A program made the translations under genes and the position numbers. The notes under the pieces are model-generated. The model was not told the origin of the DNA. It did not search any database and saw only the letters and a program-made list of their open reading frames with translations. Positions 43,749 through 53,159 of a DNA stretch of 64,000 nt are shown piece after piece; within the stretch, counting starts at the first letter, position 1, and every line of letters starts with the position of its first letter. The DNA is from Acinetobacter sp. XH1741 (GTDB lineage: Bacteria; Pseudomonadota; Gammaproteobacteria; Pseudomonadales; Moraxellaceae), in the NCBI RefSeq assembly GCF_041021895.1, contig NZ_CP157428.1, positions 2,542,001-2,606,000 of the forward strand, given 5' to 3'.

Positions 43749-45920
43749 TCAAGCATACTGAGTACCGGTAGTTTTGGCATTGGTAATATTTATGTTCAAT
43801 GGCTGTTTATCTTGTTCAGAAAACAAATATTGAATTAATTGCGTTAACTCAACTTCAAGTTGGCTTTTTTGGGGCGTATTCATATTCAATTGATGAATTT
43901 GCTGTTGCAAATATTCAACCACTTTAGTCTCTTCAATTTCTAAAAACTGAATTGCATACGCATAACCCAACGCAGCACCTTTTAATAAGTTTTTATAAGG
44001 TAAACCATGATCTATATTTACCTCTATTGATACCATTACCCGTTCATTATGATTCAGTTTACGTAACGGATCTCTTGCGACTCTTTGACAAGGATCTTTA
44101 AATGCATATTCACATGAGTCTAGAAAACTTTGTGCCATTCGATCCAAATTTTTTGCGTAGTGAGGTAAAACAATTGCTAGGCCCTGCTTTACCTCGGTAA
44201 CTAAATTTTCTGCAAATGCTTTAACTGAATGGTCTCCCATAGCAACACCAATAGACTCATAACCCATTAATGATGCATACCAAGCAAGCATTGCATGCAC
44301 GCCGTTCCATAATCGATTTTTAATGAGTTGAATATCAGTAATTTGGTCAACTAATACAACCTGACGCAACTTCTCAAGTAAGGGACTGCCTTTCTCTACA
44401 TAAATTGGCATATCAGTTTCACTATGGAATAAGATTAAATCCATACTTTGTAATATATGCCCAGGTTGGAAATTACGACGCATGTTATCAACATACAAAG
44501 ATGCTTGATTTTGCTGATCCTGAGTCAATTTATTGCAGTCTTCAATTTCGATTTGCTCTTCTTGCTCCACATCTTCCAAATGTTGCTCAAGAAAATTATG
44601 CTTAATACGAAGTTGGCGATATAAGTTCTGATTAGATAGTTTGGAAACCATACGGTTTACGACAGTGTCACAAAAGTAATGTTCTTTTAAAATATGCTCA
44701 GTTACATCTTCATCATTAGTTAACTCTAATAGAGCTTCTCTGAGATGCTTCATCACCAAATATTTCGCACCGACTTTATTTAAAATAATTAAAAAAGTTA
44801 GCGGTTCGATACATGTTTCATGTGGCGAGTTAAAACGTGCATATAGCCCTTTTGCAATCATTTTTGATTCAGCTTCGATAGCTTGTTCAGGTAAGCACAG
44901 CGCAATCAAACTCGAATGTGTATACATCTCCAACATTTGTTGCTCATTATCAGAATCAACAATCGTCATATTCTCAATACGTTCATCATAAGAAGACTGT
45001 CCATAGCGAATGCTATATGTGCCAAAGGCATTTACAGCTTCACGAAAAAGACTATTTCGAGTAGATCCAATAATACGTCTTGGTCTTGTATAACCATCCC
45101 AATGAGACAAAATTTGAGCTATATAACCTCCCCCAACAGCTCCAAAACCATGTATTCCAACCGTTAGTTGATTCAAACTTTGCGGAAATGACTCCGATAT
45201 TTCTGGCATATCCATAACCGGAATAAACTGATCAAGATCAGTTAAAAAGTCATACATTTGATCATAATAAAAATCTGCTTTTTCGAGCATCTCATCATTT
45301 GGCTCTTTAATATCCTTTAAGAGAATTGTTAGACCTTTTGATGTATGAGCTGAACTTAGGCCATTTTCAGAATCTTCAAACATTAAACATTGGTTTGCAT
45401 CTAAATGAAGTTGGCTAGCAGCTTTTAGAAAAATTTCTGGATGTGGCTTTCCTTGTTGTACTTCATCACCACAAGTAATCACATCAAAGAACTTATATAC
45501 GTTTGCGTTAATTAAATATTCTTCAGCAATCGCTCGACGACTTGAAGTGGCTACAGCCATTCTTAAACCTGATTTTCTTAATCGCTCAAGAACTTGAACT
45601 AAACCTTTTTTGATAGGAACGCCGTGTTTACGGATATATTCCAGTTCCATTTCATCGGCTTTTTTTCTAATTTCTTTATAGGGAACATCTACGCCATATA
45701 AACGTTGAGCAAGCTGTTCCGCTGTTGTCGCACTAAGACCCAAACATTGCATTAAATATTCGTGTGAAAACTCCTGCCCAATGAGTTCTTTAGATGCCTG
45801 TTGCAATGTTTGAAACCGTAATCGCTCAGTATCAAACATTGTCCCATCCATATCAAAGATAGCTCCGTGAATAGGTTTTCCATGAAAAATAAGCACGTAT
45901 TTACCTCTTTTTTTGATCAT
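43749..45920 (-). CDS. mtlD: bifunctional mannitol-1-phosphate dehydrogenase/phosphatase
   Basis: A 723-aa fusion. Residues about 18-215 form a HAD phosphatase: motif I DMDGTMFD with nucleophile D23, ATSS motif II, and GKPHPEIF then MFEDSENGL. From about 250 on there is a mannitol dehydrogenase-type domain with a nucleotide-binding GIHGFGAVGGGYIA and catalytic-region GAKYLVMKHL/HGLPYKNLLKG. This unusual arrangement is known from Acinetobacter, where the enzyme reduces fructose-6-phosphate and dephosphorylates the product, giving mannitol as a salt-stress solute. It is monocistronic. Confidence 0.93.
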   Translation of the reverse strand: MIKKRGKYVLIFHGKPIHGAIFDMDGTMFDTERLRFQTLQQASKELIGQEFSHEYLMQCLGLSATTAEQLAQRLYGVDVPYKEIRKKADEMELEYIRKHGVPIKKGLVQVLERLRKSGLRMAVATSSRRAIAEEYLINANVYKFFDVITCGDEVQQGKPHPEIFLKAASQLHLDANQCLMFEDSENGLSSAHTSKGLTILLKDIKEPNDEMLEKADFYYDQMYDFLTDLDQFIPVMDMPEISESFPQSLNQLTVGIHGFGAVGGGYIAQILSHWDGYTRPRRIIGSTRNSLFREAVNAFGTYSIRYGQSSYDERIENMTIVDSDNEQQMLEMYTHSSLIALCLPEQAIEAESKMIAKGLYARFNSPHETCIEPLTFLIILNKVGAKYLVMKHLREALLELTNDEDVTEHILKEHYFCDTVVNRMVSKLSNQNLYRQLRIKHNFLEQHLEDVEQEEQIEIEDCNKLTQDQQNQASLYVDNMRRNFQPGHILQSMDLILFHSETDMPIYVEKGSPLLEKLRQVVLVDQITDIQLIKNRLWNGVHAMLAWYASLMGYESIGVAMGDHSVKAFAENLVTEVKQGLAIVLPHYAKNLDRMAQSFLDSCEYAFKDPCQRVARDPLRKLNHNERVMVSIEVNIDHGLPYKNLLKGAALGYAYAIQFLEIEETKVVEYLQQQIHQLNMNTPQKSQLEVELTQLIQYLFSEQDKQPLNINITNAKTTGTQYA

Positions 45921-46086
45921 GTTTTATTCAGGGTATACAAAAAACTGCCTAAAAAGACGGGTTGATAATAAATGAAACATTAGTGGTTATTATTTAATCA
46001 AAAATATAAGTAATCTGTTACTACAACTTCTTAAAAAGCTTTAAAGGTTGAATAATATGAATAATTATGAAACTAAACTTAAATAC

Positions 46087-46125
46087 AAAACTAGCAAGCC
46101 ATCCTCGCTTGCTAGTTTTGCTTGT
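46087..46125. terminator. perfect hairpin terminator, both directions
   Basis: AAAACTAGCAAGC, loop CATCCTC, then its exact complement ending in TTTT (46087-46119). It is too far from the mtlD start to serve mtlD and has no other gene to serve except the sRNA candidate. Confidence 0.8.
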
Positions 46126-46281
46126 TCTTTTTATTGCGCTGATCATATTTATTTTTCTTAGGTCCATTTACCGCTAGTCCAACCTGCATTTTTTTATAAT
46201 GTCTTGCAGGTACTCACACATACCAGAAAATAGAGTTATTTTTCATTATCATGATTTCTGGTAGAACTAAACACCACCTAT
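46087..46281 (-). ncRNA. candidate Fur-repressed small RNA (ArrF/RyhB-type)
   Basis: The minus strand has TTGACA (46316-46311), a 17-bp spacer and TATCAT (46293-46288), with a 17/19 Fur box covering the -10. About 165-195 bases on there is a perfect 13-bp terminator hairpin (46107-46119 with 46087-46099). No convincing ORF lies between. An inner hairpin ACCTGCA/TGCAGGT exposes an A-rich loop containing GACATTATA. The architecture equals that of iron-regulated sRNAs such as RyhB, PrrF and the Acinetobacter RNA called ArrF; I recall that name but not its sequence, so identity is unproven. Confidence 0.62.
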
Positions 46282-46283
46282 TT

Positions 46284-46302
46284 AATAATGATAATCATTT
46301 TC
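46284..46302. promoter_or_regulatory. near-consensus Fur box
   Basis: AATAATGATAATCATTTTC differs from the 19-bp consensus GATAATGATAATCATTATC at two positions only. It overlaps the -10 of the minus-strand promoter at 46288-46316. A weaker NATWAT array lies at 46241-46258. Confidence 0.85.
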
Positions 46303-46316
46303 ATTTGATGTGTCAA
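46288..46316 (-). promoter_or_regulatory. sigma70-type promoter for the Fur-controlled transcript
   Basis: TTGACA (perfect -35), 17-bp spacer, TATCAT (-10), reading leftwards. Start of transcription is expected near 46281. Confidence 0.72.
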
Positions 46317-46338
46317 ATTTAAAATGTACTTCTTTTAA

Positions 46339-46803
46339 TCAATCCAGTACATCAACAAATTGAGCATTTAATATTTGTGCTAAGTCTTTAGGATTTAAAC
46401 CAATATCTAATCCTCTTTTCCCCCCGCTAACATAAATTTTGTTGAGCTCTTGCGCAGATTCATCAATCACAGTCTTTAAACGTTTCTTTTGACCTAAAGG
46501 ACTAATTCCACCTACTAAGTACCCTGTCAAACGCTCTGCATCTTTCGGATTTGCCATCTGCAATTTTTTACAGCCAACCGCCGTCGCAACCTTTTTTAAG
46601 TTGAGCTGATGATTAACAGGTATGATCGCAACGAAGTAATTTTTTTCATCAGTGACAAGAAGTGTTTTAAAAACTTCATTTACGGCGAGATTTAATTTTT
46701 CTGCGGCTTCTAAACCAAAACTTTTAGCATTCGCATCATGTTCATATTCATGAATGGAGAATTCAATTGTATTACTTTTTAACAATCTACATGCAGGAGT
46801 CAT
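46339..46803 (-). CDS. ybaK: Cys-tRNA(Pro)/Cys-tRNA(Cys) deacylase YbaK
   Basis: A 154-aa editing enzyme that clears cysteine from mischarged tRNA(Pro). The fold landmarks are [23 protein letters not shown] with the catalytic lysine, [21 protein letters not shown] and [18 protein letters not shown]. It is a single gene on the minus strand, just upstream of the sRNA promoter region but not overlapping it. Confidence 0.93.
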   Translation of the reverse strand: MTPACRLLKSNTIEFSIHEYEHDANAKSFGLEAAEKLNLAVNEVFKTLLVTDEKNYFVAIIPVNHQLNLKKVATAVGCKKLQMANPKDAERLTGYLVGGISPLGQKKRLKTVIDESAQELNKIYVSGGKRGLDIGLNPKDLAQILNAQFVDVLD

Positions 46804-46994
46804 ATGAGTTTAAATTTTAATGAAATGATATTGATTATATTTATTTTAAAGAAAAGTTTAAAATTTGCTTAGGCTATTTACATCATTTACATGAAAAATC
46901 AATTAGAAACCGAACAAAAAACAATCTGAACTTGATATTGAGTAGATGACTCCAATATATTTATTCAAGATTTAAAGTCTGAACTGGCAAATTT

Positions 46995-47297
46995 ATGAGT
47001 TACAAACACAATAATCTGATGGCAATGCGTCACCGTTTTTGGGATGAAGCTTCAGATCATGTATTAAATGAAAAGCAATTTTTACAGCAGACCTTAATCG
47101 AGCAAGGCATTTTTAATAATGCGAGTTTTGATGATGTGAAGTACTTTTTCTATACTTTACCGAGTATCATCATTGTAAAGGCTCATGCATTGGGTTTTAT
47201 GCACGATTCCGTCAAGCAAATGGTCATTCAACATATTCAAGCTAATCGTATGCACTTAATGCAAAAGGCTGAATTGAAAATTCAGTACAAAATGTAA
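46995..47297 (+). CDS. hypothetical protein, 100 aa
   Basis: A small soluble protein with many His, Met and aromatic residues (MSYKHNNLMAMRHRFWDEAS ... FFYTLPSIIIVKAHALGFMH). Predicted helical; no domain recognised. No strong ribosome site is visible before the ATG. The clean reading frame and protein-like composition make it plausible. Confidence 0.68.
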   Translation: MSYKHNNLMAMRHRFWDEASDHVLNEKQFLQQTLIEQGIFNNASFDDVKYFFYTLPSIIIVKAHALGFMHDSVKQMVIQHIQANRMHLMQKAELKIQYKM

Positions 47298-47533
47298 TCT
47301 AGTGATTAGCATCTAACACGGTGTTTTAATATAGTTTATTTTTCTAAATGGTTTGTTTTTTAGTTTTCACTACCCTTCTTAGGCTATTTTATGAAAATTA
47401 GGATTCAAAATGAGACCTTAGACTCACCATTCAGTCTTATAGAACTATTTTAATACGTTCAAAACATGTAATATTCATTACAATTTTAGATCACCAGCGT
47501 TTTGCTGCATGATGCGCATAGGATTCTATTTTC

Positions 47534-48907
47534 ATGTCAAATCAGAACGATAAGCTTAAGAGTTTAAAAACTTCTTCCATGGATCGACGCTTATCAATCG
47601 CGAAAGCTTCTTTACTTGCAGGAACACGTTGGGCAACTGCAAGCGCTTCTTCTTTATTTTCCAATGAGGAAGAAAAAGAAAAAAAACGCAAAAAAGCGAT
47701 GAGTGAACAAGCGAATTATCTGGTTTCTGAAATTGGTAAACTTAAGGGTTCTATTGTTAAGATTGGCCAAATGATGGCGCTTTATGGTGAACATTTTTTA
47801 CCTGAAGAAATTACACAAGCATTAAATACTTTAAACAACCAAACGGTCGCTTTAGATTGGCCTGCGATTAAACCGCACCTACAAGAACAACTGGGTTCCA
47901 AATTAAATGATTTAACGATTGATCATGAACCAATTGGTACGGCTTCGTTGGCACAAGTACACAGAGCAACGCGTAAATCAGATGGTTTGGAATTAGTTTT
48001 AAAAATTCAATATCCAGGCGTTGCCAATGCCATTGACTCTGATATGAGTTTGTTTAAAAACATGCTTAAACTTACACGTATGGTCCCACAAACCCGTGAA
48101 TTTGATCAGTGGTTTGATGAAGTACGTGAAATGATGCATCGTGAAGTTGACTATGATGTTGAAGCAGCAACCACTCGCCGCTTTGGTGAACGCTTAAAAG
48201 ATGATGAGCGTTATATCGTTCCTACAATTGTAGATGAATATTGCACCAATCAAGTACTATGCATGACCTTTGAACGCGGTGTGCCAATTAATAGCCCAGT
48301 AATGCTCTCGCTTCCTCAAGAACGTCGTAATCAACTCGGTGAAGCTTCTCTTGAAATAGCTGTTCGTGAGATTTTTGAATGGGGTGAAATGCAGACTGAC
48401 CCTAACTTCGGTAATTACCTCGTTCGTTTAGGTAATGGTCAAGATATTCAAGATAAAATTGTATTACTCGATTTCGGCGCGATCCGTCAGTTCGATGAAC
48501 ACCTACTCTCAGTCGCACGTAATCTAATCCAAGCTGGTTATCAACACGATAAACATGCAATGGTACAAGCTATGACTGGCTATGAATTTTTCGATGAAAT
48601 GCCTGAAAGTATTAAACCTGGTATGGCAGACGTCTTTTTACTTGCGACAGAAGCATTTAGTACTCCTGAAAACAATCCAGATATGCCAGTTGGCCTTATG
48701 GATGAACACGAACGTTATGACTGGAAGAAAAGTCAGTTGCATAGCCGTGTGATGCAACAAGCAAGTAAATCAATGGCATCACGTTATTTCTCGGTTCCTC
48801 CTAAAGAATTTATGTTTATTAGCCGTAAATTTATTGGAGCATACACGTTTATGACAGTTATCGATGCAAAAACAAATGTACGACGCATGATTCGTAACTT
48901 TGCTTAA
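47534..48907 (+). CDS. ABC1/AarF (UbiB-type) kinase-like protein
   Basis: A 457-aa member of the ADCK/UbiB atypical kinase family. It has the KxGQ motif in KGSIVKIGQMMAL, the Ala-rich loop in IGTASLAQVHRA, a VLKIQYPGV lysine region, the EVDYDVEA motif and the metal-binding LLDFGAIR. Unlike UbiB it lacks two C-terminal membrane spans, so it is more likely a soluble paralogue with an unknown lipid- or quinone-linked role. A perfect inverted repeat follows at 48915-48950. Confidence 0.87.
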   Translation: MSNQNDKLKSLKTSSMDRRLSIAKASLLAGTRWATASASSLFSNEEEKEKKRKKAMSEQANYLVSEIGKLKGSIVKIGQMMALYGEHFLPEEITQALNTLNNQTVALDWPAIKPHLQEQLGSKLNDLTIDHEPIGTASLAQVHRATRKSDGLELVLKIQYPGVANAIDSDMSLFKNMLKLTRMVPQTREFDQWFDEVREMMHREVDYDVEAATTRRFGERLKDDERYIVPTIVDEYCTNQVLCMTFERGVPINSPVMLSLPQERRNQLGEASLEIAVREIFEWGEMQTDPNFGNYLVRLGNGQDIQDKIVLLDFGAIRQFDEHLLSVARNLIQAGYQHDKHAMVQAMTGYEFFDEMPESIKPGMADVFLLATEAFSTPENNPDMPVGLMDEHERYDWKKSQLHSRVMQQASKSMASRYFSVPPKEFMFISRKFIGAYTFMTVIDAKTNVRRMIRNFA

Positions 48908-48914
48908 TCTATTT

Positions 48915-48950
48915 ATTGGCTAGAATGCTTTTCATGTCATTCTAGCCAAT
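48915..48950. repeat. perfect 13-bp inverted repeat after the ABC1 kinase gene
   Basis: ATTGGCTAGAATG (48915-48927) and its exact complement at 48938-48950, with a 10-base loop. No T-run follows (ACCTCCC), so it may be a Rho-dependent or RNA-stabilising hairpin. Confidence 0.65.
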
Positions 48951-49128
48951 ACCTCCCAAATAGTTATTCCAAAAAATTATTTTTAATATATAAAATCAAA
49001 AAGATAAGAAAATTTATTTTTCCTTTTACCATTTATCCACCCATTTTTTTAATGTCAGAAACGACATAGTTTTTTCCTATATGGCATGTCAGCATAAAAC
49101 AATAACAACGTGTTAGGACACCATAATC

Positions 49129-50421
49129 ATGACAAGTATGATTAATAAAGCTCAGGGGTTGGGTTTATCGCTGATCACAAGATTGGCTGGAAGCGATGTA
49201 CTTGATCAGCTCAAGCTACGTAAATTTGTTGAAAAGTCCCTATACCAAGGTTCCAAAGCTGGCTTTAGAGCATTGAGTCAGACCCAAAAAGCATTTAAAC
49301 CTAAACAGATTCCTCAACAACGTTTACCTCAGCAGAAGAAAAACCTGTTTGATTTAAGCCTAACCGAAGAACAGCAAATGACTTCTGAAGCAATGTCTCA
49401 TTTTGCTCAAGAAGTTTTATTAAGCTTGGCGCATGAAGCTGATCAAACTGCCCAGTTTCCAGAGAACCTTTGGCAGTATCTAGAAGATTTAGGACTTAAT
49501 TACTACGCATTACCAGAAGCATTGGGTGGTGTAGCAGCCGAGCAAAATATTGTAAGTAACTTACTCATCGCTGAAAAATTGGCTGAAGGTGATTTTAGTC
49601 TTACTGCAGGATTGCTCAGTACGTTTAGCGTTATTAATGCGATTACACGTTGGGGCTCTACTGAAGTTCAGTCAATGTATTTGCCATGTTTTGCAGAAGA
49701 CTCAGATATTACCGCCACTTTTGCAGTTCAAGAAGCAACTCCAGCATTCAACCCTTACACTTTAAAAACAAAAGCTTCTTTTGAAAATGATCAAATTTTT
49801 ATAGACGGTGAAAAAACCTTAGTCATTTTAGGTGATTTAGCTGATGTATTTTTAGTAAGTGCAGACTTTAACGGTAAACCAGATATATTTGTCGTACAGT
49901 GCGGTGACACTATTTCGATTAAAAACACTCCAGCTATGGGTCTTAAAGCAACAGAAACAGCGACTCTTCGCTTTAATCACACCCCCGCTTTACGTTTAGG
50001 TGCAACAGATTTTGACTACACTGCTTTTTTAGATTTAGGTAATCTCATGTGGTGTGCAATGGCTGTAGGAACCTGTGAAGCTGTAAAAGCCTATTGTATT
50101 AAATATGCCAATGAAAGAACTGCTTTCGGAGAACCTATTTCCCATCGTCAAAGTGTCGCATTTATGATTGCTGATATGGCAATTGAAATTGATGCTATGC
50201 GCATGTTGGTCTTAAATGCAGCAAGTCTTGCTGAAGCAGGCAAGCCCTTCCACCGTGAAGCCTATCTAGCTCGTATTCTATGTGCAGAAAAATCAATGAA
50301 AATAGGCACAGATGGGGTACAAATTCTTGGAGGCCATGGTTTCACAAAAGAACATCCTGTTGAACGTTGGTATCGTGATTTACGGGCCACTGCAATTTTA
50401 CATTCTGGCTTACATGCTTAA
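49129..50421 (+). CDS. acyl-CoA dehydrogenase family protein
   Basis: A 430-aa flavoprotein-type protein. An N-terminal extension of about 70 residues precedes the ACAD fold. Seen: LNYYALPEALGG, FAVQEATPAFNPYTLKTKASFENDQIFIDGEKTLVI in outline, and the C-terminal QILGGHGFTKEHPVERWYRDLRA. The usual acidic residue in an EGT motif near the C-terminus is absent, because the protein ends earlier than the long form. It is followed 21 bp later by a second ACAD, so the two probably form an operon. Confidence 0.85.
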   Translation: MTSMINKAQGLGLSLITRLAGSDVLDQLKLRKFVEKSLYQGSKAGFRALSQTQKAFKPKQIPQQRLPQQKKNLFDLSLTEEQQMTSEAMSHFAQEVLLSLAHEADQTAQFPENLWQYLEDLGLNYYALPEALGGVAAEQNIVSNLLIAEKLAEGDFSLTAGLLSTFSVINAITRWGSTEVQSMYLPCFAEDSDITATFAVQEATPAFNPYTLKTKASFENDQIFIDGEKTLVILGDLADVFLVSADFNGKPDIFVVQCGDTISIKNTPAMGLKATETATLRFNHTPALRLGATDFDYTAFLDLGNLMWCAMAVGTCEAVKAYCIKYANERTAFGEPISHRQSVAFMIADMAIEIDAMRMLVLNAASLAEAGKPFHREAYLARILCAEKSMKIGTDGVQILGGHGFTKEHPVERWYRDLRATAILHSGLHA

Positions 50422-50442
50422 GATCAATCAGAGGATATTTTC

Positions 50443-51648
50443 ATGAATTTACAAAATCCAAAAAAATTCAAAATGATGATTGATCAAGCACATGATGTTG
50501 CGATCAATGTATTACGCCCTATTTCCCGTAAATACGATAAAGCAGAACATGCTTATCCAAAAGAACTCGATATGCTTGCTTCGCTTATTGATGGTATGAA
50601 TGAAGGTGGTGAAGGAATTAATGCCGGTGCTGCAGGTGCGGGTAAACGTGGTGAAACAGATAATGAGGGCATCCGTAACGGCACCAACATGTCAACAGCG
50701 CTAGGAATCATTGAAATGTGTTATGGCGATACTGGACTATTACTCAGTATGCCACGTCAAGGACTAGGAAATTCAGCAATTGCTGCTGTTGCAAACGATG
50801 AGCAGCTAGAACGCTTTAAAGGTACATGGGCTGCTATGGCCATTACTGAACCAGGCTGTGGTTCTGACTCTGCTGCTATCCGTACAACCGCAACCAAAGA
50901 TGGTAATGACTACATCTTAAATGGTGAAAAGATTTTCGTCACCTCTGGGGAACGAGCAGACTCGGTCGTAGTATGGGCTACACTTGATCGTAAACTAGGT
51001 CGTGCTGCAATTAAGTCATTTGTTGTGCCTAAAGGTACTCCCGGAATGAAGGTTGAGCGCCTTGAACATAAATTAGGAATTAAAGCTTCTGATACAGCAG
51101 TTATTAGCTTTACGGACTGCCGTGTACCCGCAGAAAATCTTTTAGGTAATGCCGAAGTCGACGTTGCTAAAGGTTTCGCTGGTGTCATGGAGACTTTTGA
51201 TAATACTCGTCCACTGGTCGCGGCTATGGCGATTGGTTGTGCAAAGGCTTCTTTAGAACGTATTAAGGAAATTTTTAAAGATCAGTTAGACCCAGATTAC
51301 TCAACGCCATACTTGCAAACTTCCAATCTTGCCGCGCAAATCTACCGTATGGAAGCCGACTGGGAAGCAGCTCGTTTACTTATGCTAAAAGCAACATGGA
51401 TGGCAGATAACAAAAAACCAAACTCTAAAGAAGCTTCAATTGCCAAAGCAAAAGCTGGCCGTGTAGGTAATGAAATCACTTTAAAATGTGTCGAGTTGGC
51501 AGCAAGTGTGGGCTATAACGAAGATGAATTACTTGAAAAATGGGCGCGCGATTCAAAAATTCTTGATATTTTTGAAGGAACTCAACAAATTCAACAACTT
51601 ATTATTGCTCGACGCGAGCTTGGCAAATCTTCAAGTGAGTTAAAATAA
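50443..51648 (+). CDS. acyl-CoA dehydrogenase
   Basis: A 401-aa enzyme for the alpha,beta-dehydrogenation of acyl-CoA with FAD. It shows MAITEPGCGSDSAAIRTTA, YILNGEKIFVTSGERAD, and near the C-terminus DIFEGTQQIQQLIIAR, whose Glu in EGT is the usual catalytic base. It is second in a two-gene ACAD operon next to alkM, which suggests work on acyl chains made from alkanes. A perfect terminator follows. Confidence 0.92.
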   Translation: MNLQNPKKFKMMIDQAHDVAINVLRPISRKYDKAEHAYPKELDMLASLIDGMNEGGEGINAGAAGAGKRGETDNEGIRNGTNMSTALGIIEMCYGDTGLLLSMPRQGLGNSAIAAVANDEQLERFKGTWAAMAITEPGCGSDSAAIRTTATKDGNDYILNGEKIFVTSGERADSVVVWATLDRKLGRAAIKSFVVPKGTPGMKVERLEHKLGIKASDTAVISFTDCRVPAENLLGNAEVDVAKGFAGVMETFDNTRPLVAAMAIGCAKASLERIKEIFKDQLDPDYSTPYLQTSNLAAQIYRMEADWEAARLLMLKATWMADNKKPNSKEASIAKAKAGRVGNEITLKCVELAASVGYNEDELLEKWARDSKILDIFEGTQQIQQLIIARRELGKSSSELK

Positions 51649-51710
51649 GAATATTGCAAGGGGGTTTAAACTCCCTTGTTTCTTAGTACTATGAATTATC
51701 TGCAAAATAA

Positions 51711-51742
51711 AAACCCTCTAATCACATGATTAGAGGGTTTGG
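51711..51742. terminator. perfect terminator between the ACAD operon and alkM
   Basis: AAACCCTCTAATCA (51711-51724) pairs exactly with 51727-51740 around CA. It serves both convergent units. Confidence 0.8.
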
Positions 51743-51764
51743 TATTTCAGGAATATATTTTTAT

Positions 51765-52988
51765 TTAGTTAGCTTGTGTAACTTCTAATGACTTATCGAC
51801 TACACCAAATTTTTTAAAGATTTTTGCACGACGTTTTGGTGAAATATTTGCTTTATTTAAATCACCTTTGTAGTGATCAAATACACGCTTGTCCATCATT
51901 TTAAACCACAATGAAGGAATCAACGCTGGTAATAACATACTTGCATAACCACTTGGTAACTCAGGAGCTTCATCGAAATGACGAAGTGCTTGGAATGGAC
52001 GAGTCGGATAAGCATGATGGTCTGAGTGGCGTTGCAGCTGATATAAGAACAAGTTTGTCACTACGTTGTTATTATTCCAGCTATGCTCTGGCATTGTACG
52101 CTCATATTGGCCATTTTCCTTTTTCTGGCGTAGCAAACCATAATGCTCAATATAGTTAATAATCTCAAAAAGACTAATACCGTAAAATGCTTGCGTCGCT
52201 AAATAAGGAATCGTGCCTTTACCAAAAATTCCTACCATAGAGGCATGAAAAGCAGCGGTCATACCCCAGCCTTGTAACAACTCATTATCAAGTGACCAGA
52301 ACTCTTTGCCTTTACGCTTTAAACGATTTTTTTCAATTTCAATTGCTGACTTGAAAGATCCAACAACTGTACGTGGCCAGAACTCATAGAATGTTTCACC
52401 CATACGAGAAGAAGCTGGGTCTTCAGGTGTCGCTGCACGTTTATGATGTCCGTATGGATGCTCAATACGGAAATGGTTGTAACCAGTAGGTACTAAAGCA
52501 AGATGAGATAAAATATGATCTATACGATCATGTTTATGGCTTAATTCATGGGCTGTATTAATTGCAATACCATTAATTGCACCCATGGAAATTCCAAGCA
52601 AAATTTTATCAATAAATGAAGTAGTTTTACGGCTAGTTAAATAACATGCATAAACATTTGCCGCATATTGTAATGGAATAAAACTCTTTACCAGTCGTGA
52701 ATAATACGGGTCTTTCTCAAGAAGTTTAATTTCTTCATCAGTTGGATTACGCGCATCTTTACCAATAAGTGTATCAATTGCAGGAATCACAACATGTAAT
52801 AAAAGTGGTCCACCTAGAGCAAATACTTTCTTTAATGGGCGGGGACCAAAGTGGTAACCAGCTAAAATACCTAAACCAATTACAGGTAATGCTGGACTAA
52901 TCATCCATAAATAGCGTTTGCGATCTATTTCACGCATAGACACTGGCACTGGCATAAGTTCTTGCTGAACATTTACTGGTGCATTCAT
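51765..52988 (-). CDS. alkM: alkane 1-monooxygenase
   Basis: A 407-aa inner-membrane di-iron hydroxylase that oxidises n-alkanes at the terminal carbon, fed by rubredoxin. The histidine boxes are clear: HELSHKHD, EHPYGHHKRAATPEDPAS and QRHSDHHAYPTRPFQAL, with the intermediate NYIEHYG motif. Six hydrophobic segments fit AlkB/AlkM topology. ATGs at 52994 and 52988 are both possible; AAGGA spacing favours 52988. The AraC regulator AlkR is divergent. No rubredoxin gene is adjacent. Confidence 0.94.
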   Translation of the reverse strand: MNAPVNVQQELMPVPVSMREIDRKRYLWMISPALPVIGLGILAGYHFGPRPLKKVFALGGPLLLHVVIPAIDTLIGKDARNPTDEEIKLLEKDPYYSRLVKSFIPLQYAANVYACYLTSRKTTSFIDKILLGISMGAINGIAINTAHELSHKHDRIDHILSHLALVPTGYNHFRIEHPYGHHKRAATPEDPASSRMGETFYEFWPRTVVGSFKSAIEIEKNRLKRKGKEFWSLDNELLQGWGMTAAFHASMVGIFGKGTIPYLATQAFYGISLFEIINYIEHYGLLRQKKENGQYERTMPEHSWNNNNVVTNLFLYQLQRHSDHHAYPTRPFQALRHFDEAPELPSGYASMLLPALIPSLWFKMMDKRVFDHYKGDLNKANISPKRRAKIFKKFGVVDKSLEVTQAN

Positions 52989-53159
52989 AGTCATATTTCC
53001 TTTTTCTATATATCTATATAGTTAAAGAAATACCATTTGCTTAACAGTAGTAACCGTCCAAAAAACCTATGTCAAAGTCTTTGGCATTTTCTTCCACTTT
53101 TTTGTCCTAAAAACACATGTTGATCTATTTCTATAGCTCACTATAATTTTATTAAAATA

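Noticed and set aside
46112..46189. 25-codon minus-strand ORF (MQVGLAVNGPKKNKYDQRN...) inside the Fur-regulated transcript
   Set aside because: No ribosome site, and its end lies inside the terminator stem; I treat the RNA as non-coding, though a dual-function RNA is not excluded.
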